Assembly: GCF_039545035.1 (NCBI RefSeq)
Contig: NZ_BAABRO010000008.1
Location: forward strand, 186,001 to 250,000
Source: Novipirellula caenicola
GTDB lineage: Bacteria; Planctomycetota; Planctomycetia; Pirellulales; Pirellulaceae
Length of the DNA: 64,000 bases
Reading direction: 5' to 3'
Made by a program: the position numbers and the translations under genes. The notes below the pieces were generated by a model. It was given only the letters and a program-made list of their open reading frames with translations, ran no database searches and was not told the origin of the DNA. Positions 1 through 8,045 of the stretch are shown one piece after another; position 1 is the first letter of the stretch; the number at the start of each line of letters is the position of its first letter.

Positions 1-1911
1 GACGATGTAGTTGTACCAATCGATGATCCACACTTGGCCGTCGGGCCCAATTTCGGCCATGATCGGCGCGGTCCATTCGTCGTCACTCGCAAGTAAGTTA
101 AACGGACTGGTCGATGTGAATCCGCTGCCATCGTGCTTTAATACAAACGCTCCGGTCAAGTGTCCCGTCGGTCCGTTCACAAAGGCAACTCGGTTCCAAT
201 ATTCCTGAGGGTATTCGCGAGCCGTGTACAGCGAGTGACCTGCGGCAGCGGTGTAGCCGCCGTGATGATCGACTTGGCGAACCTTGTCCGTGATCGGATG
301 AAAATCGTTGCTGTCCGCGATCGATGAAAGCGTTAGCGATGGCGTCCAGCCGCGGACTCGCTCGTAATAGCGATTGGCGATTGGCATGAAGACACTGGGG
401 TTGCCGTTGGCGGTCGAGCCAAAGATCAATCCTTCTTCGCTGATGCCGAGTCCCCACGTGTTGTTATTGGTCGAGCGGATGAATTCCACTTCGGACCCAT
501 CGGGACGCATGCGAAAGAAGCCCATTCGAAAAGCTTGCTGCGGTTTTCCGTCGGCCACGGGTTTGGATTGGTTGTAGCCCTGCATCGCCCAGATCCAATT
601 GTCCAATCCGTACTGGAAATTGCTGACGCCACCGTGGGTGTCGCCGAGCGTCCAATTGGTGACCAGCGTTTTTCGAACGTCGGCTATGTCATCGCCGTCG
701 GTGTCTTTTAGGTAGAGGGTTTCGGTAGCGTTTTGAACGATCGCTCCGCCGTCGTGAAATGTGATGCTGGTCGGGATGCTCAGCTCTTCCGCAAACACGG
801 TGAACTTGTCCGCTTTCCAATCGCCGTCAGTGTCCTCACAGATGCGGATGCGATCACGTCCCTTGCCGGCCGGTTGCAATTCGTTGGGGTAGTCGTAGGT
901 CTCGGCGACCCACAATCGGCCTCGTTCGTCCCATGCCATGCAGATTGGCTTGCCCTGCAAATCCGGCTCCGATGCAAACAGTTCGACATGGAATCCCTTG
1001 GGGACAACCAGATGCTTCATCGACTCGGCGGGTTCGAGTGGTTTTTGCATCATGTTCATCGGTTTGCCCTGCACTCCCCATTTATCCGAGGGCGTGTAGT
1101 TGGGGATTTCGCTACCGACGTCTTGGTATTCAAACGGTTTGACGTCTTTGGCGATCTTCGTCATCTCGGGAACCGGAAACGCTCGGTCTTGTAGGAAATC
1201 GCCCGCTTGTTGCGGATCCCGTTTGGCTGCCCAGCGGATGCCTCGTTCGACAAGGTTTTGAAAGCCAGGGTTGGTCCACGTCCGCGAATCGTGTCCCCAC
1301 GCGGTATAGAAAACGCGTCCATCCCCTTCGCTGCGGATCCACGTCCACGGTTCGCGGCCTTCGGCGTCGACACGATACTCGAGCACCGTACGGTTTTTTT
1401 CGTTGTGCATGTGATGAACGTACGTTTCGTCCCAACTTTCGAACCCGCCAAATCCTTGCATCACTGGGTGATCGGTGTTGGCGATGTCGGTGCGGAACAC
1501 GCCGGTTCCATGCCGCTGGAATTGGGCTCCCATCAACGCCACGATCCGGTCGTCATTGCGAAAACAATACGTGGCACAGTGCAGCGGTACAAAACCGCCG
1601 CCCTGCTTGACGTATTGCAGCAACGCATCGGCTTGCGATTTTTCAATATGGTCGATGTTCGCGTACAGCACCACTGCATCGTATTGCCCGAGCGATTGGG
1701 GATTCAGCATCGCCAAATCTTCGCGATAGGTCATCTCGATTCCACGTGCTTTCAAAACGGGTGCGAGCTCGTCGAAGCGTGGTTTGGGTTGATGATGTCC
1801 TTGGTCACCGATGAACAGGACGTTCAGCGGATCGGCTGCCGCTGTCGACCCCGATACGATCGATGTGATCACCAACAACAGCAATGCAAGAAAGGAAAGC
1901 GAGCGGTGCAT
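1..1911 (-). CDS. ThuA domain / PVC-type propeller protein, partial
   Basis: Reading leftward from an ATG at 1911, 637 codons stay open to the window edge, so the C-terminus is missing. The first ~26 residues form a signal peptide (Leu-rich core, then STAAAD). A ThuA-like, glutamine-amidotransferase-fold domain covers about residues 28-245 (VLFIGDQGHHQ, VPLHCATYCF, YTAWGHDSRTW). From about residue 300 comes a beta-propeller of the PVC 'membrane-bound dehydrogenase' type (PKGFHVELFASEPDLQGKP, WVAETYDYPNEL, and WIIDWYNYIV at the edge). In planctomycetes such proteins often continue into HEAT repeats and a c-type haem motif, which would lie outside the window. Secreted and probably tied to sugar or glycan metabolism by family association; the substrate is unknown. 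The architecture is clear, the function is not. Confidence 0.85.
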   Translation of the reverse strand, partial: MHRSLSFLALLLLVITSIVSGSTAAADPLNVLFIGDQGHHQPKPRFDELAPVLKARGIEMTYREDLAMLNPQSLGQYDAVVLYANIDHIEKSQADALLQYVKQGGGFVPLHCATYCFRNDDRIVALMGAQFQRHGTGVFRTDIANTDHPVMQGFGGFESWDETYVHHMHNEKNRTVLEYRVDAEGREPWTWIRSEGDGRVFYTAWGHDSRTWTNPGFQNLVERGIRWAAKRDPQQAGDFLQDRAFPVPEMTKIAKDVKPFEYQDVGSEIPNYTPSDKWGVQGKPMNMMQKPLEPAESMKHLVVPKGFHVELFASEPDLQGKPICMAWDERGRLWVAETYDYPNELQPAGKGRDRIRICEDTDGDWKADKFTVFAEELSIPTSITFHDGGAIVQNATETLYLKDTDGDDIADVRKTLVTNWTLGDTHGGVSNFQYGLDNWIWAMQGYNQSKPVADGKPQQAFRMGFFRMRPDGSEVEFIRSTNNNTWGLGISEEGLIFGSTANGNPSVFMPIANRYYERVRGWTPSLTLSSIADSNDFHPITDKVRQVDHHGGYTAAAGHSLYTAREYPQEYWNRVAFVNGPTGHLTGAFVLKHDGSGFTSTSPFNLLASDDEWTAPIMAEIGPDGQVWIIDWYNYIV

Positions 1912-1994
1912 AACGAATAAGTCAAAAGAGGATGGGGAGCGGGCGGGACAACGGATGTTGCCTGCGCCAGTGACACAGGCAACGCATCAAACAG

Positions 1995-2042
1995 CCGGGG
2001 CGTTGTTAGGCCGGGGCGTTGTTAAGTCGGGGCGTTGTTAAG
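1995..2042. repeat. Three tandem 16-bp repeats
   Basis: Three consecutive copies of a 16-bp unit (CCGGGGCGTTGTTAGG, CCGGGGCGTTGTTAAG, TCGGGGCGTTGTTAAG) lie at 1995-2010, 2011-2026 and 2027-2042. The last copy covers the stop codon and the final base pairs of the oxidoreductase gene, so the repeat is partly coding. Its role is unknown; replication slippage is the simplest origin. Confidence 0.85.
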
Positions 2043-3192
2043 TCGTCAAACAAGTTGACAAGTCACGCGACAACGTGAATTCAGGCAAATGGACCACCTG
2101 GCCACCCTTCATCGCCGATTCATGGGCACAGATGCCAACGCAAGTCCAGTTGGCGCTCGTGACTGCATCGGGGACGGGACTTCGGTTTTCGAGCACACTG
2201 CTGACAAATTCGTTGACAAGATGAGGATGCGATCCGCCGTGCCCGCCGCCTTGCAAGAATGACAAGTGATCGGCGTCGTGAATTTCCTGGGGCAGCGTGA
2301 AGCGGCGGATCGGCTCCGGCAGCAGGTGAGCGAAGTCTGGAACTTCGATTTTCTCGGCGATCTCGTGCTCGGGCTTCTTGGCCGTATGAATCACATGTGG
2401 CTCGTTTTCAATCAATGTCCATTCGAAACTTTTTTCGGTACCGTAGACATCAAAGCTCTCTCGGTACTGACGTGCGACGTCGTATAAGAATCGCCAGATG
2501 TGCGCCGTTAGATCCGTGTCCTTGATCTTGATGTGGCACGTTTCTACCGCGAATGGATTACCCGACTTTTTCGCAATGTCATCACGGACGGTTCCCGATC
2601 CAAAGCAGCTAACGTACTCGGCCAACCCTCCGACGAGTCCCAAGCAGGGGCTAACCACGTGCGTCGCGTAGTGCATCGGAATCATCTTTTCCCAATACGA
2701 GGGCCACCCATCCATGTCTTGCGGGTGCGAAGCGGCTAGGTACTGGATCTTGCCAAGTTCGCCACTTTCGTAGAGTTGTTTGATAAACAAATATTCGCGG
2801 CTATAAACCACCGTTTCGGCCATCATGTACTGCAGTCCGGTGTCGCGTACTTTCTGGACAATTTGCTCGCACTCTTGGACCGTGGTGGCCATCGGTACCG
2901 TGCACATGACATGTTTGCCCGCATCGAGGGCCTTGAGTGACATCCACGCATGATCAGGGATGGGCGAATTGATATGCACTGCATCCACGTTGGGATCGGC
3001 AAGCAGGTCCTCGTATGAGGTGTAGCGGCCGCCAATGTCAAATTGGTCCCCACACTTATCGAGCCCAGCTTGGTCGCGTCGGCAGATCGCGGCGACTTCG
3101 GCGTTCGGATGAGCCTGGTAAATGGGAATAAACTCGGCTCCGAAACCAAGCCCTACCATCCCTAAACGCAACTTCTTTGAGGTTTCTGACAT
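2038..3192 (-). CDS. Gfo/Idh/MocA family oxidoreductase
   Basis: 384 residues, the usual length for this NAD(P)-dependent sugar/inositol dehydrogenase-like family. The N-terminal Rossmann fold is visible as LRLGMVGLGFG (residues 8-18), and the following domain has the beta-sheet substrate-binding character (DVYGTEKSFEW, GGGHGGSHPHLVNEFV). The family's EKP motif, whose lysine is normally catalytic, is replaced by Thr-Val-Pro at 98-100 (GKHVMCTVPMATT), so classical dehydrogenase chemistry is doubtful. The ATG at 3192 has an upstream GGAGAG. It is divergent from a XylR-like regulator, which suggests carbohydrate-responsive control. The family is confident; the substrate is unknown. Confidence 0.9.
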   Translation of the reverse strand: MSETSKKLRLGMVGLGFGAEFIPIYQAHPNAEVAAICRRDQAGLDKCGDQFDIGGRYTSYEDLLADPNVDAVHINSPIPDHAWMSLKALDAGKHVMCTVPMATTVQECEQIVQKVRDTGLQYMMAETVVYSREYLFIKQLYESGELGKIQYLAASHPQDMDGWPSYWEKMIPMHYATHVVSPCLGLVGGLAEYVSCFGSGTVRDDIAKKSGNPFAVETCHIKIKDTDLTAHIWRFLYDVARQYRESFDVYGTEKSFEWTLIENEPHVIHTAKKPEHEIAEKIEVPDFAHLLPEPIRRFTLPQEIHDADHLSFLQGGGHGGSHPHLVNEFVSSVLENRSPVPDAVTSANWTCVGICAHESAMKGGQVVHLPEFTLSRDLSTCLTT

Positions 3193-3414
3193 GATCGGTT
3201 CTCTCCGTGAGGGACTTCGAAATGAGAAGGAGGTAGATTAAGAGGGCAGGCAGATTGCAGTAAAACGAACGAGCTTAGCGACGACATGAAGAAACTCATC
3301 ACGATTTCGTGGTTGCATTGTCGGTCACAGCAGGGACTGCGTCGATGAGATGCTACGCGAAATGTTTGAGAAATTTTACGTCGGTTTGGTGCGGCGTTTT
3401 GAGGGCTTCTCTCG

Positions 3415-3420
3415 TATAAT
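3415..3420 (+). promoter_or_regulatory. Consensus -10 box upstream of xylR-like gene
   Basis: TATAAT lies 47 bases upstream of the ATG of the XylR-like regulator, in the gap between two divergent genes. No convincing -35 hexamer at 16-18 bases was found, so a sigma-70-type promoter is only tentative. Confidence 0.4.
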
Positions 3421-3467
3421 GTTCAGCGCAATTCTGCTCCCTTTGTTCCCATTATAGAGTTTTTGCG

Positions 3468-4625
3468 ATGATTCGACGTCGGTCTGTCGCACTGCTAATC
3501 GAAACTTCCAACGCCTACGCGCGAGGCTTGTTGTCAGGGATCGTCGATTACATCCATTCGCATGACGCATGGTCGATCTATCTGCCCGAACAAGAACGTG
3601 CCGCACCGCCGCCGGAATGGCTTCGGCGTTGGAAGGGCGACGGAATCATTGCCCGGATTGAAACCAAAGAGATTGCCGAGTCGATCCAGCGGACCGGGAT
3701 TCCGGTGGTGGACGTCAGTGCCGCGCGTCACTACCCCGGCGTGCCTTGGGTGGAAACGAATGATGAAGAGATTGCATCGCTTGCAGCGGAGCACCTTTTG
3801 CAGCGAGGATTCAAGCATCTTGGTTTTTGTGGCGATGCGGAATTCAATTGGTCCACGTGGCGACGAAATTATTTCCGCGATTTGGTCGAAAAGTCTGGCT
3901 GCGACTTCCACTGCTACGAAACGGCGATCAATGAAAAGAGTTCGTCCTCGTTCGAAAGTGAGCGTCAGCGGATTGCCCAGTGGTTGAAGGATCTGCCGAA
4001 GCCGATCGGCGTATTTGCCTCCTATGACATCAAGGCGCAATTGGTTCTGGACGTTTGCCGTGAGCTGGAAATCGCGGTGCCCGAAGAGATTGCTGTCCTA
4101 GGCGTCGACAACGATGAATTACTGTGCAGTCTTGCCGACCCGCCGCTATCCAGCGTTGTTCCCAATTCACGCAAGACCGGGTTTGAAGCGGCGCGGTTGC
4201 TTGACGCAATGATGAATGGAGAAGAGGTGTCCGAGGAAGGGCGGTTGATCGAACCGCTAGGAGTTGAAACACGTCAGTCCACCGACATTCTAGCGATCGA
4301 TGACACCGACGTTGCTGCGGCGCTTCAGTTCATTCGCCAACATGCGTATGCCGGTATCAATGTCAACGATATCGTCCGACATGTGAATATTTCGCGGCGG
4401 GTCCTGGAGACACGATTTCGAAACGTCATCGGCCGGACGCCGCACGAAGAAATCCTGCGGCAACGAATCATGCGGGTCAAAAAACTGTTGGCCGAAACCG
4501 ATATGACGCTTCGCCAAATTGCGACCCGCACCGGATTCGAGCACACCGAATACTTGACCGTTGCATTCAAACGCGAAACCAAGCAAACGCCGACTCAGTT
4601 TCGCAAGAAAGTTACCAACAAATGA
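3468..4625 (+). CDS. XylR-like AraC-family transcriptional regulator
   Basis: 385 residues, close to the length of E. coli XylR. Residues ~1-270 resemble a LacI-type periplasmic-binding-protein sensor fold (ARGLLSGIVDYIHSH, GVFASYDIKAQLVLDVCREL, EIAVLGVDNDELLCSLADPP) with no N-terminal helix-turn-helix. Residues ~285-385 form a double-HTH AraC DNA-binding domain (VNDIVRHVNISRRVLETRF, LRQIATRTGFEHTEYLTVAF, TPTQFRKK). By family it binds a sugar and activates catabolic genes. It is divergent from the oxidoreductase, a plausible target; the true ligand cannot be told. It ends 10 bases from the convergent ATPase gene. Confidence 0.9.
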   Translation: MIRRRSVALLIETSNAYARGLLSGIVDYIHSHDAWSIYLPEQERAAPPPEWLRRWKGDGIIARIETKEIAESIQRTGIPVVDVSAARHYPGVPWVETNDEEIASLAAEHLLQRGFKHLGFCGDAEFNWSTWRRNYFRDLVEKSGCDFHCYETAINEKSSSSFESERQRIAQWLKDLPKPIGVFASYDIKAQLVLDVCRELEIAVPEEIAVLGVDNDELLCSLADPPLSSVVPNSRKTGFEAARLLDAMMNGEEVSEEGRLIEPLGVETRQSTDILAIDDTDVAAALQFIRQHAYAGINVNDIVRHVNISRRVLETRFRNVIGRTPHEEILRQRIMRVKKLLAETDMTLRQIATRTGFEHTEYLTVAFKRETKQTPTQFRKKVTNK

Positions 4626-4635
4626 CCGTTGGCGT

Positions 4636-5571
4636 TTATCGCATCAGTTGCAAGCCTGCTTCGGTGATGGTGTAAGGCACGATCGATTCATCGCACGCAC
4701 TGCCGCGATGTTTGGCGACATGCAACGCGCGTCCCATCTTGTTTCCGTCTCGCGTCTTGCCCATCAAGATGATCGTGTTCGCATTGGACAGCACATCGCC
4801 GCTTTGAATCGGACGGACCAACAAATCATCCAGCATCACTTCGTGGCTGGTATACAGCAGCGTGCACCCGATGTCACGATGGTCGTAAGCGTGTGATTCC
4901 ACTCGTTCCTGATTCTGGCGGAACGCCACTCGAAACAAATCGCGGGCGACCCAATCGTGCTCTTTACGCAAGATTTGATGATAGATGTATTCGAACATCT
5001 CGAATTGGATCGAATCGGCTGCCTTGTCGGTCGGTTCCACTCCATCGATCACACAGCGGCGAACCCCATGAACAAAGTTGCCGTAGAAAAACGCGATGGC
5101 TTGATCGAGTTTTTTGGACTGCTCGTATTTCCATTCACGCCAACTGTCCGAATCGAGATCGTTGGCGGTAACGCGGCGTCCCGAGTGCTGGAAAATGTGC
5201 ATGTAATCGCGTCGCGAGTAATCGGCGTCCCAGACCTTGGCAGCGTCCCATTGGCCGTTTGGCTCAAACTCACTCAAACGCCAATCGTGTAACCGTTCGG
5301 CATACGCGGTGTGATTTTGCGAGTCGCCACGCGAAGTCAAATCGAACAGGATGCCCGACTGGCCTTCTTGTTCGATCCCCGCATTGGCAAATCCGACGCC
5401 CAATTGGGTTTTGCCGATCCCGGATGCCCCCATCACGACGGTCAGAGTGCCTGGGATCAATCCGCCTCCGAGGAGGTCGTCGAGTTCGGGAATGCCGGTT
5501 TTCAGTCGGTGCGACATGGTGGACGAATGGGTTAGGGGAGCAAACGTGTGGAGTTGCGTCATGGCGGTCAT
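4636..5571 (-). CDS. RecA-superfamily (RAD55/KaiC-like) ATPase
   Basis: 311 residues. Walker A is [11 protein letters not shown], preceded by a KaiC/RAD55-type lead-in ([20 protein letters not shown]). A Walker-B-like strand is [10 protein letters not shown], and [14 protein letters not shown] resembles the switch strand of the family. There is one ATPase core, not the tandem pair of KaiC, and a long central insert rich in aromatic and charged residues ([16 protein letters not shown]). Three starts are possible, at 5571, 5562 and 5517; the last begins right at the conserved lead-in and may be the true one. No HTH or sensor domain is seen. Role unknown: such proteins act in signalling or nucleoprotein assembly. 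Confidence 0.8.
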   Translation of the reverse strand: MTAMTQLHTFAPLTHSSTMSHRLKTGIPELDDLLGGGLIPGTLTVVMGASGIGKTQLGVGFANAGIEQEGQSGILFDLTSRGDSQNHTAYAERLHDWRLSEFEPNGQWDAAKVWDADYSRRDYMHIFQHSGRRVTANDLDSDSWREWKYEQSKKLDQAIAFFYGNFVHGVRRCVIDGVEPTDKAADSIQFEMFEYIYHQILRKEHDWVARDLFRVAFRQNQERVESHAYDHRDIGCTLLYTSHEVMLDDLLVRPIQSGDVLSNANTIILMGKTRDGNKMGRALHVAKHRGSACDESIVPYTITEAGLQLMR

Positions 5572-5940
5572 CGAGATGACACTTCGCTCTGCGAGGGAGG
5601 TTCACGCGGTGCGAATCGAGTAATTTAAAAGGCCAAACGAAAAGGTGCTAGTGAGTGAGTCGATCCCCCCGGGGATCGTGTGTTTTTTTCCAATCGATTG
5701 GGTGTGGAAACGCCCTGCTTTTACCGCCTTGTTTCGGGGACGTTTGGGCCTGGGAAATGGCTCCGCCCTGACTTCGGCCCGACTCCACATCGCAAACGCT
5801 CGCTTGCGTGCGGTATGCTGTGCAGCAATTAATTGGCGGACTCGCTGCATCAGGATGCCTCGGGCACGCGGGCATCCCTGTCGTTTGCCGAAAACCCGAG
5901 CGTTTGCAGAGAAACCGAGAAAGCGAAACCGAGAAAACGT
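5572..5940. other. Intergenic gap, divergent genes, no gene seen
   Basis: This 369-base gap separates the leftward ATPase from the rightward DUF502 gene and should hold both promoters. Short open frames here lack codon character or homologous motifs. The only structured element is a terminator-like hairpin at 5661-5689, listed separately. Confidence 0.6.
5661..5689 (+). terminator. Orphan intrinsic-terminator-like hairpin
   Basis: A perfect 8-bp stem (CGATCCCC / GGGGATCG at 5661-5678, two-base loop) is followed within four bases by seven T residues on the + strand. No + strand gene ends nearby, because the upstream neighbour runs leftward. It could end a short RNA starting after 5571 or act as a leader attenuator for the DUF502 gene. 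It has the shape of a terminator but no obvious transcript to terminate. Confidence 0.5.
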
Positions 5941-6588
5941 ATGCGAAAGAAAATCAACGAATCCGTAGGCTTCCTCCGCAGCACGGCGATTGGGGGTATC
6001 TTTTTCTTGTTGCCCTTGGCGGTCATTGCCGGATTGTTAGGCCAGGTCTACGGGGTTGTCTCGGCGGTCGCGGTTCCGCTGCAGCAGTGGATTCCGGGGA
6101 ATCAGCCGTTTAGTATCGCGATCCTGTTTTCGGCGGCGGTAGCGATTTTGATCATGATGTGTTTTGCTGCGGGCGTGATCGCAAGACGAGCAATCGGCAA
6201 AAAGTTCTCGTCCACGGTCGAGAAGCAGTTGATCACCGTGTTTCCCAAATATGCCATCTACAAAGACTTGTTGGCGGGGAATTTGAAGCATGACAGCGAC
6301 GGGCCGACGTTGTCGCCGGTGTTGGTGGCCTGTCCCGAAGGCTACCGGATCGCAATGGAAGCGGACCGTTTGCCCAGCGGGTTGGTCGTGGTCTATTTCC
6401 CTGGTGCTCCCGACACCTGGATTGGTTCGGTCGTGTTGGTGCCCGAGTCACGCGTGTTTGCCACCAAGTTGGACTTTAACGAAACGCTCGGCGTGTTCGA
6501 GCGACTCGGTCGCGATTCAAGTCAATTCCTGGCGCCCATCGAAAGCTTGGCCAACACGACGCCCGTTCCGTCCACCGAGCACAACTGA
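5941..6588 (+). CDS. DUF502 family membrane protein
   Basis: 215 residues from the ATG at 5941; the frame is open further upstream but without a membrane-protein start. Two transmembrane segments lie at ~14-40 (GGIFFLLPLAVIAGLLG) and ~57-80 (SIAILFSAAVAILIMMCFA). They are followed by the conserved cytosolic part of the family (FSSTVEKQLITVFPKYAIYK, VVYFPGAPDTWIGSVVLVP). DUF502 proteins are widespread and their biochemical role is not established; some are linked to membrane trafficking or transport. It is convergent with the next gene, with a hairpin repeat in the 48-base gap. Confidence 0.88.
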   Translation: MRKKINESVGFLRSTAIGGIFFLLPLAVIAGLLGQVYGVVSAVAVPLQQWIPGNQPFSIAILFSAAVAILIMMCFAAGVIARRAIGKKFSSTVEKQLITVFPKYAIYKDLLAGNLKHDSDGPTLSPVLVACPEGYRIAMEADRLPSGLVVVYFPGAPDTWIGSVVLVPESRVFATKLDFNETLGVFERLGRDSSQFLAPIESLANTTPVPSTEHN

Positions 6589-6593
6589 GATCC

Positions 6594-6620
6594 CGTAGCG
6601 AAAGTCGCCAAGACTTTCGG
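6594..6620. repeat. CGAAAGTC hairpin repeat, copy 1
   Basis: CGTAGCGAAAGTCGCCAAGA followed by CTTTCGG forms an 8-bp stem (CGAAAGTC/GACTTTCG) with a GCCAA loop. It lies between convergent genes and belongs to the same family as 31180-31206, 61380-61406 and two inverted copies at 61500-61565. Its shape would suit a bidirectional transcription end, though no U-tract is present. Confidence 0.8.
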
Positions 6621-6636
6621 CCATTCCCCCATCGAC

Positions 6637-7728
6637 TCAAGGCGAGATCAGATCCACTAGGCGGTAAGACGCCGAGACTTGCGTTTCGCTAATCGGTTCG
6701 GGATTTAGTTTCGCAGGCAACTGTCCCGCCTTGAGGATCTGGACGATAAAGTCGGTTTCGGCGCGAGTGAAATCTCCCGTAATCCGTGCTTCGCTACGGA
6801 TCGGCTGCAATATCTTTGGAGCCGTCAGCAGCTGGTCATCCAGCACAATGCCAAGTTGCGTTTGCGTGGTGCCGACGTGCGCATTGGCGGTTGTCAAAGC
6901 GAGCATCTTGGCGGCGCCGGCATCGGTGAAGTTGATCGCAACGGCGGGATTGCCATTTCGGTCAAAGGTGGCCGCAGCAAACGCCAAGTCCTCACCCCCG
7001 ACCGCGTGTTCACTTTCAACGACCGCCAGAACATCGATGGATGGGATATTTTGCGAGTTCATCCAGCGAGCGATTTTGACTTCGCTGTCATTCCCAAGCA
7101 CACTGCTTGGCATCTGCAGGACTTCGCCGGTCTGAGCATCACGCACCGTGAGCGAATTCAATTGCACGGTTAGCGGAGTCACATCGTCGACTGTTGTTGC
7201 TGCGGCGTCTCTTCCCACAGTGACCCACCTTCCCACCACGCTTCCGTTCTCGTCAAGCACATCACGACTTGCGGTAGGCGTTTGGGAGGATGCTTTCACC
7301 AAATTCAGAAGATTGGCATGATGAGTTTGATTGGCGATCGGTAGGAAACGCAGCACGCCAGCGGTGCGAAGCAAGCGTTTGGCAAGGGCAAGTTCGACCG
7401 GATCCCGAGTCGGCACGATGATTTCGACTTGGTTCTCGTCCAAGGCGTGCACGGCAAGTCCAGCAGCAAAAAGGTGGCGAAGTCGTTGCCGAAGTGGCTC
7501 GACCATTTCGTCGCTTGTGACTGCGTCTGAGTGAATGTCTGAACGCTGGACCGAATACACCAAACGTGTACCCGGCACCGAGCCCTGATACAACCAAGCA
7601 AACGCCACCCCCGTTGCCAACGCCAGCAACAAAACCACCCCCACCGCAATCAAAACGGCCGGAAACTTCTTGGTATTGGTTTCAATTCGGTCCGGCGGAT
7701 CCGAGAAACCGTTGTCTGAGTGGGGCAT
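6637..7728 (-). CDS. Stand-alone SecD-like periplasmic domain protein
   Basis: 363 residues from the ATG at 7728; an upstream TTG would add 46 residues with no features. One transmembrane anchor is at ~23-46 (AVLIAVGVVLLLALATGVAF), then a periplasmic domain. Its end matches the SecD P1 head and adjoining signature (RITGDFTRAETDFIVQILKA, GQLPAKL; compare the family's G-x-F-[ST] and AGALPAPL), and an earlier segment (LRQRLRHL, VEIIVPTRDP) matches the P1 base. The SecD/F permease helices that should follow are absent, so it cannot be a full translocation motor. It could be a periplasmic accessory or a divergent relic; family assignment is by motif only. Confidence 0.65.
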   Translation of the reverse strand: MPHSDNGFSDPPDRIETNTKKFPAVLIAVGVVLLLALATGVAFAWLYQGSVPGTRLVYSVQRSDIHSDAVTSDEMVEPLRQRLRHLFAAGLAVHALDENQVEIIVPTRDPVELALAKRLLRTAGVLRFLPIANQTHHANLLNLVKASSQTPTASRDVLDENGSVVGRWVTVGRDAAATTVDDVTPLTVQLNSLTVRDAQTGEVLQMPSSVLGNDSEVKIARWMNSQNIPSIDVLAVVESEHAVGGEDLAFAAATFDRNGNPAVAINFTDAGAAKMLALTTANAHVGTTQTQLGIVLDDQLLTAPKILQPIRSEARITGDFTRAETDFIVQILKAGQLPAKLNPEPISETQVSASYRLVDLISP

Positions 7729-8045
7729 CAGGATCGATTTTACCTTTTTAACTACTGGTGAACGGACGTTTCGAAACGGCGTTTCGATTTTGTGCGGTAC
7801 GGAGTTGCGACAGGCCGAAAGCGGATGAGTTTGAAGCGATCGTGGGTGGAACGCTATGGGGGGCAAACAGGACGTTATTCAAGCATGTAGCAGCAGGTTT
7901 GACGCCGTCCCATTTTGATTGGCGATAGGTCTTGAATTGCCGTTTGCGTTCCATTTGCCGTCAGTTATCATTACCTCTCGCGAGGGGCGAGGTGTCGCGG
8001 ATGACAGTCGTGACCAAGGTCAAATTTCAAAGGAATTTGTAATTG
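7729..8045. other. Intergenic gap upstream of PEP-CTERM gene
   Basis: 317 bases between divergent genes; both promoters should be here. A GC-rich stretch with GCGAGGGGCGAGG lies at about 7979-7991. No gene or clear hairpin is seen. Confidence 0.5.
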
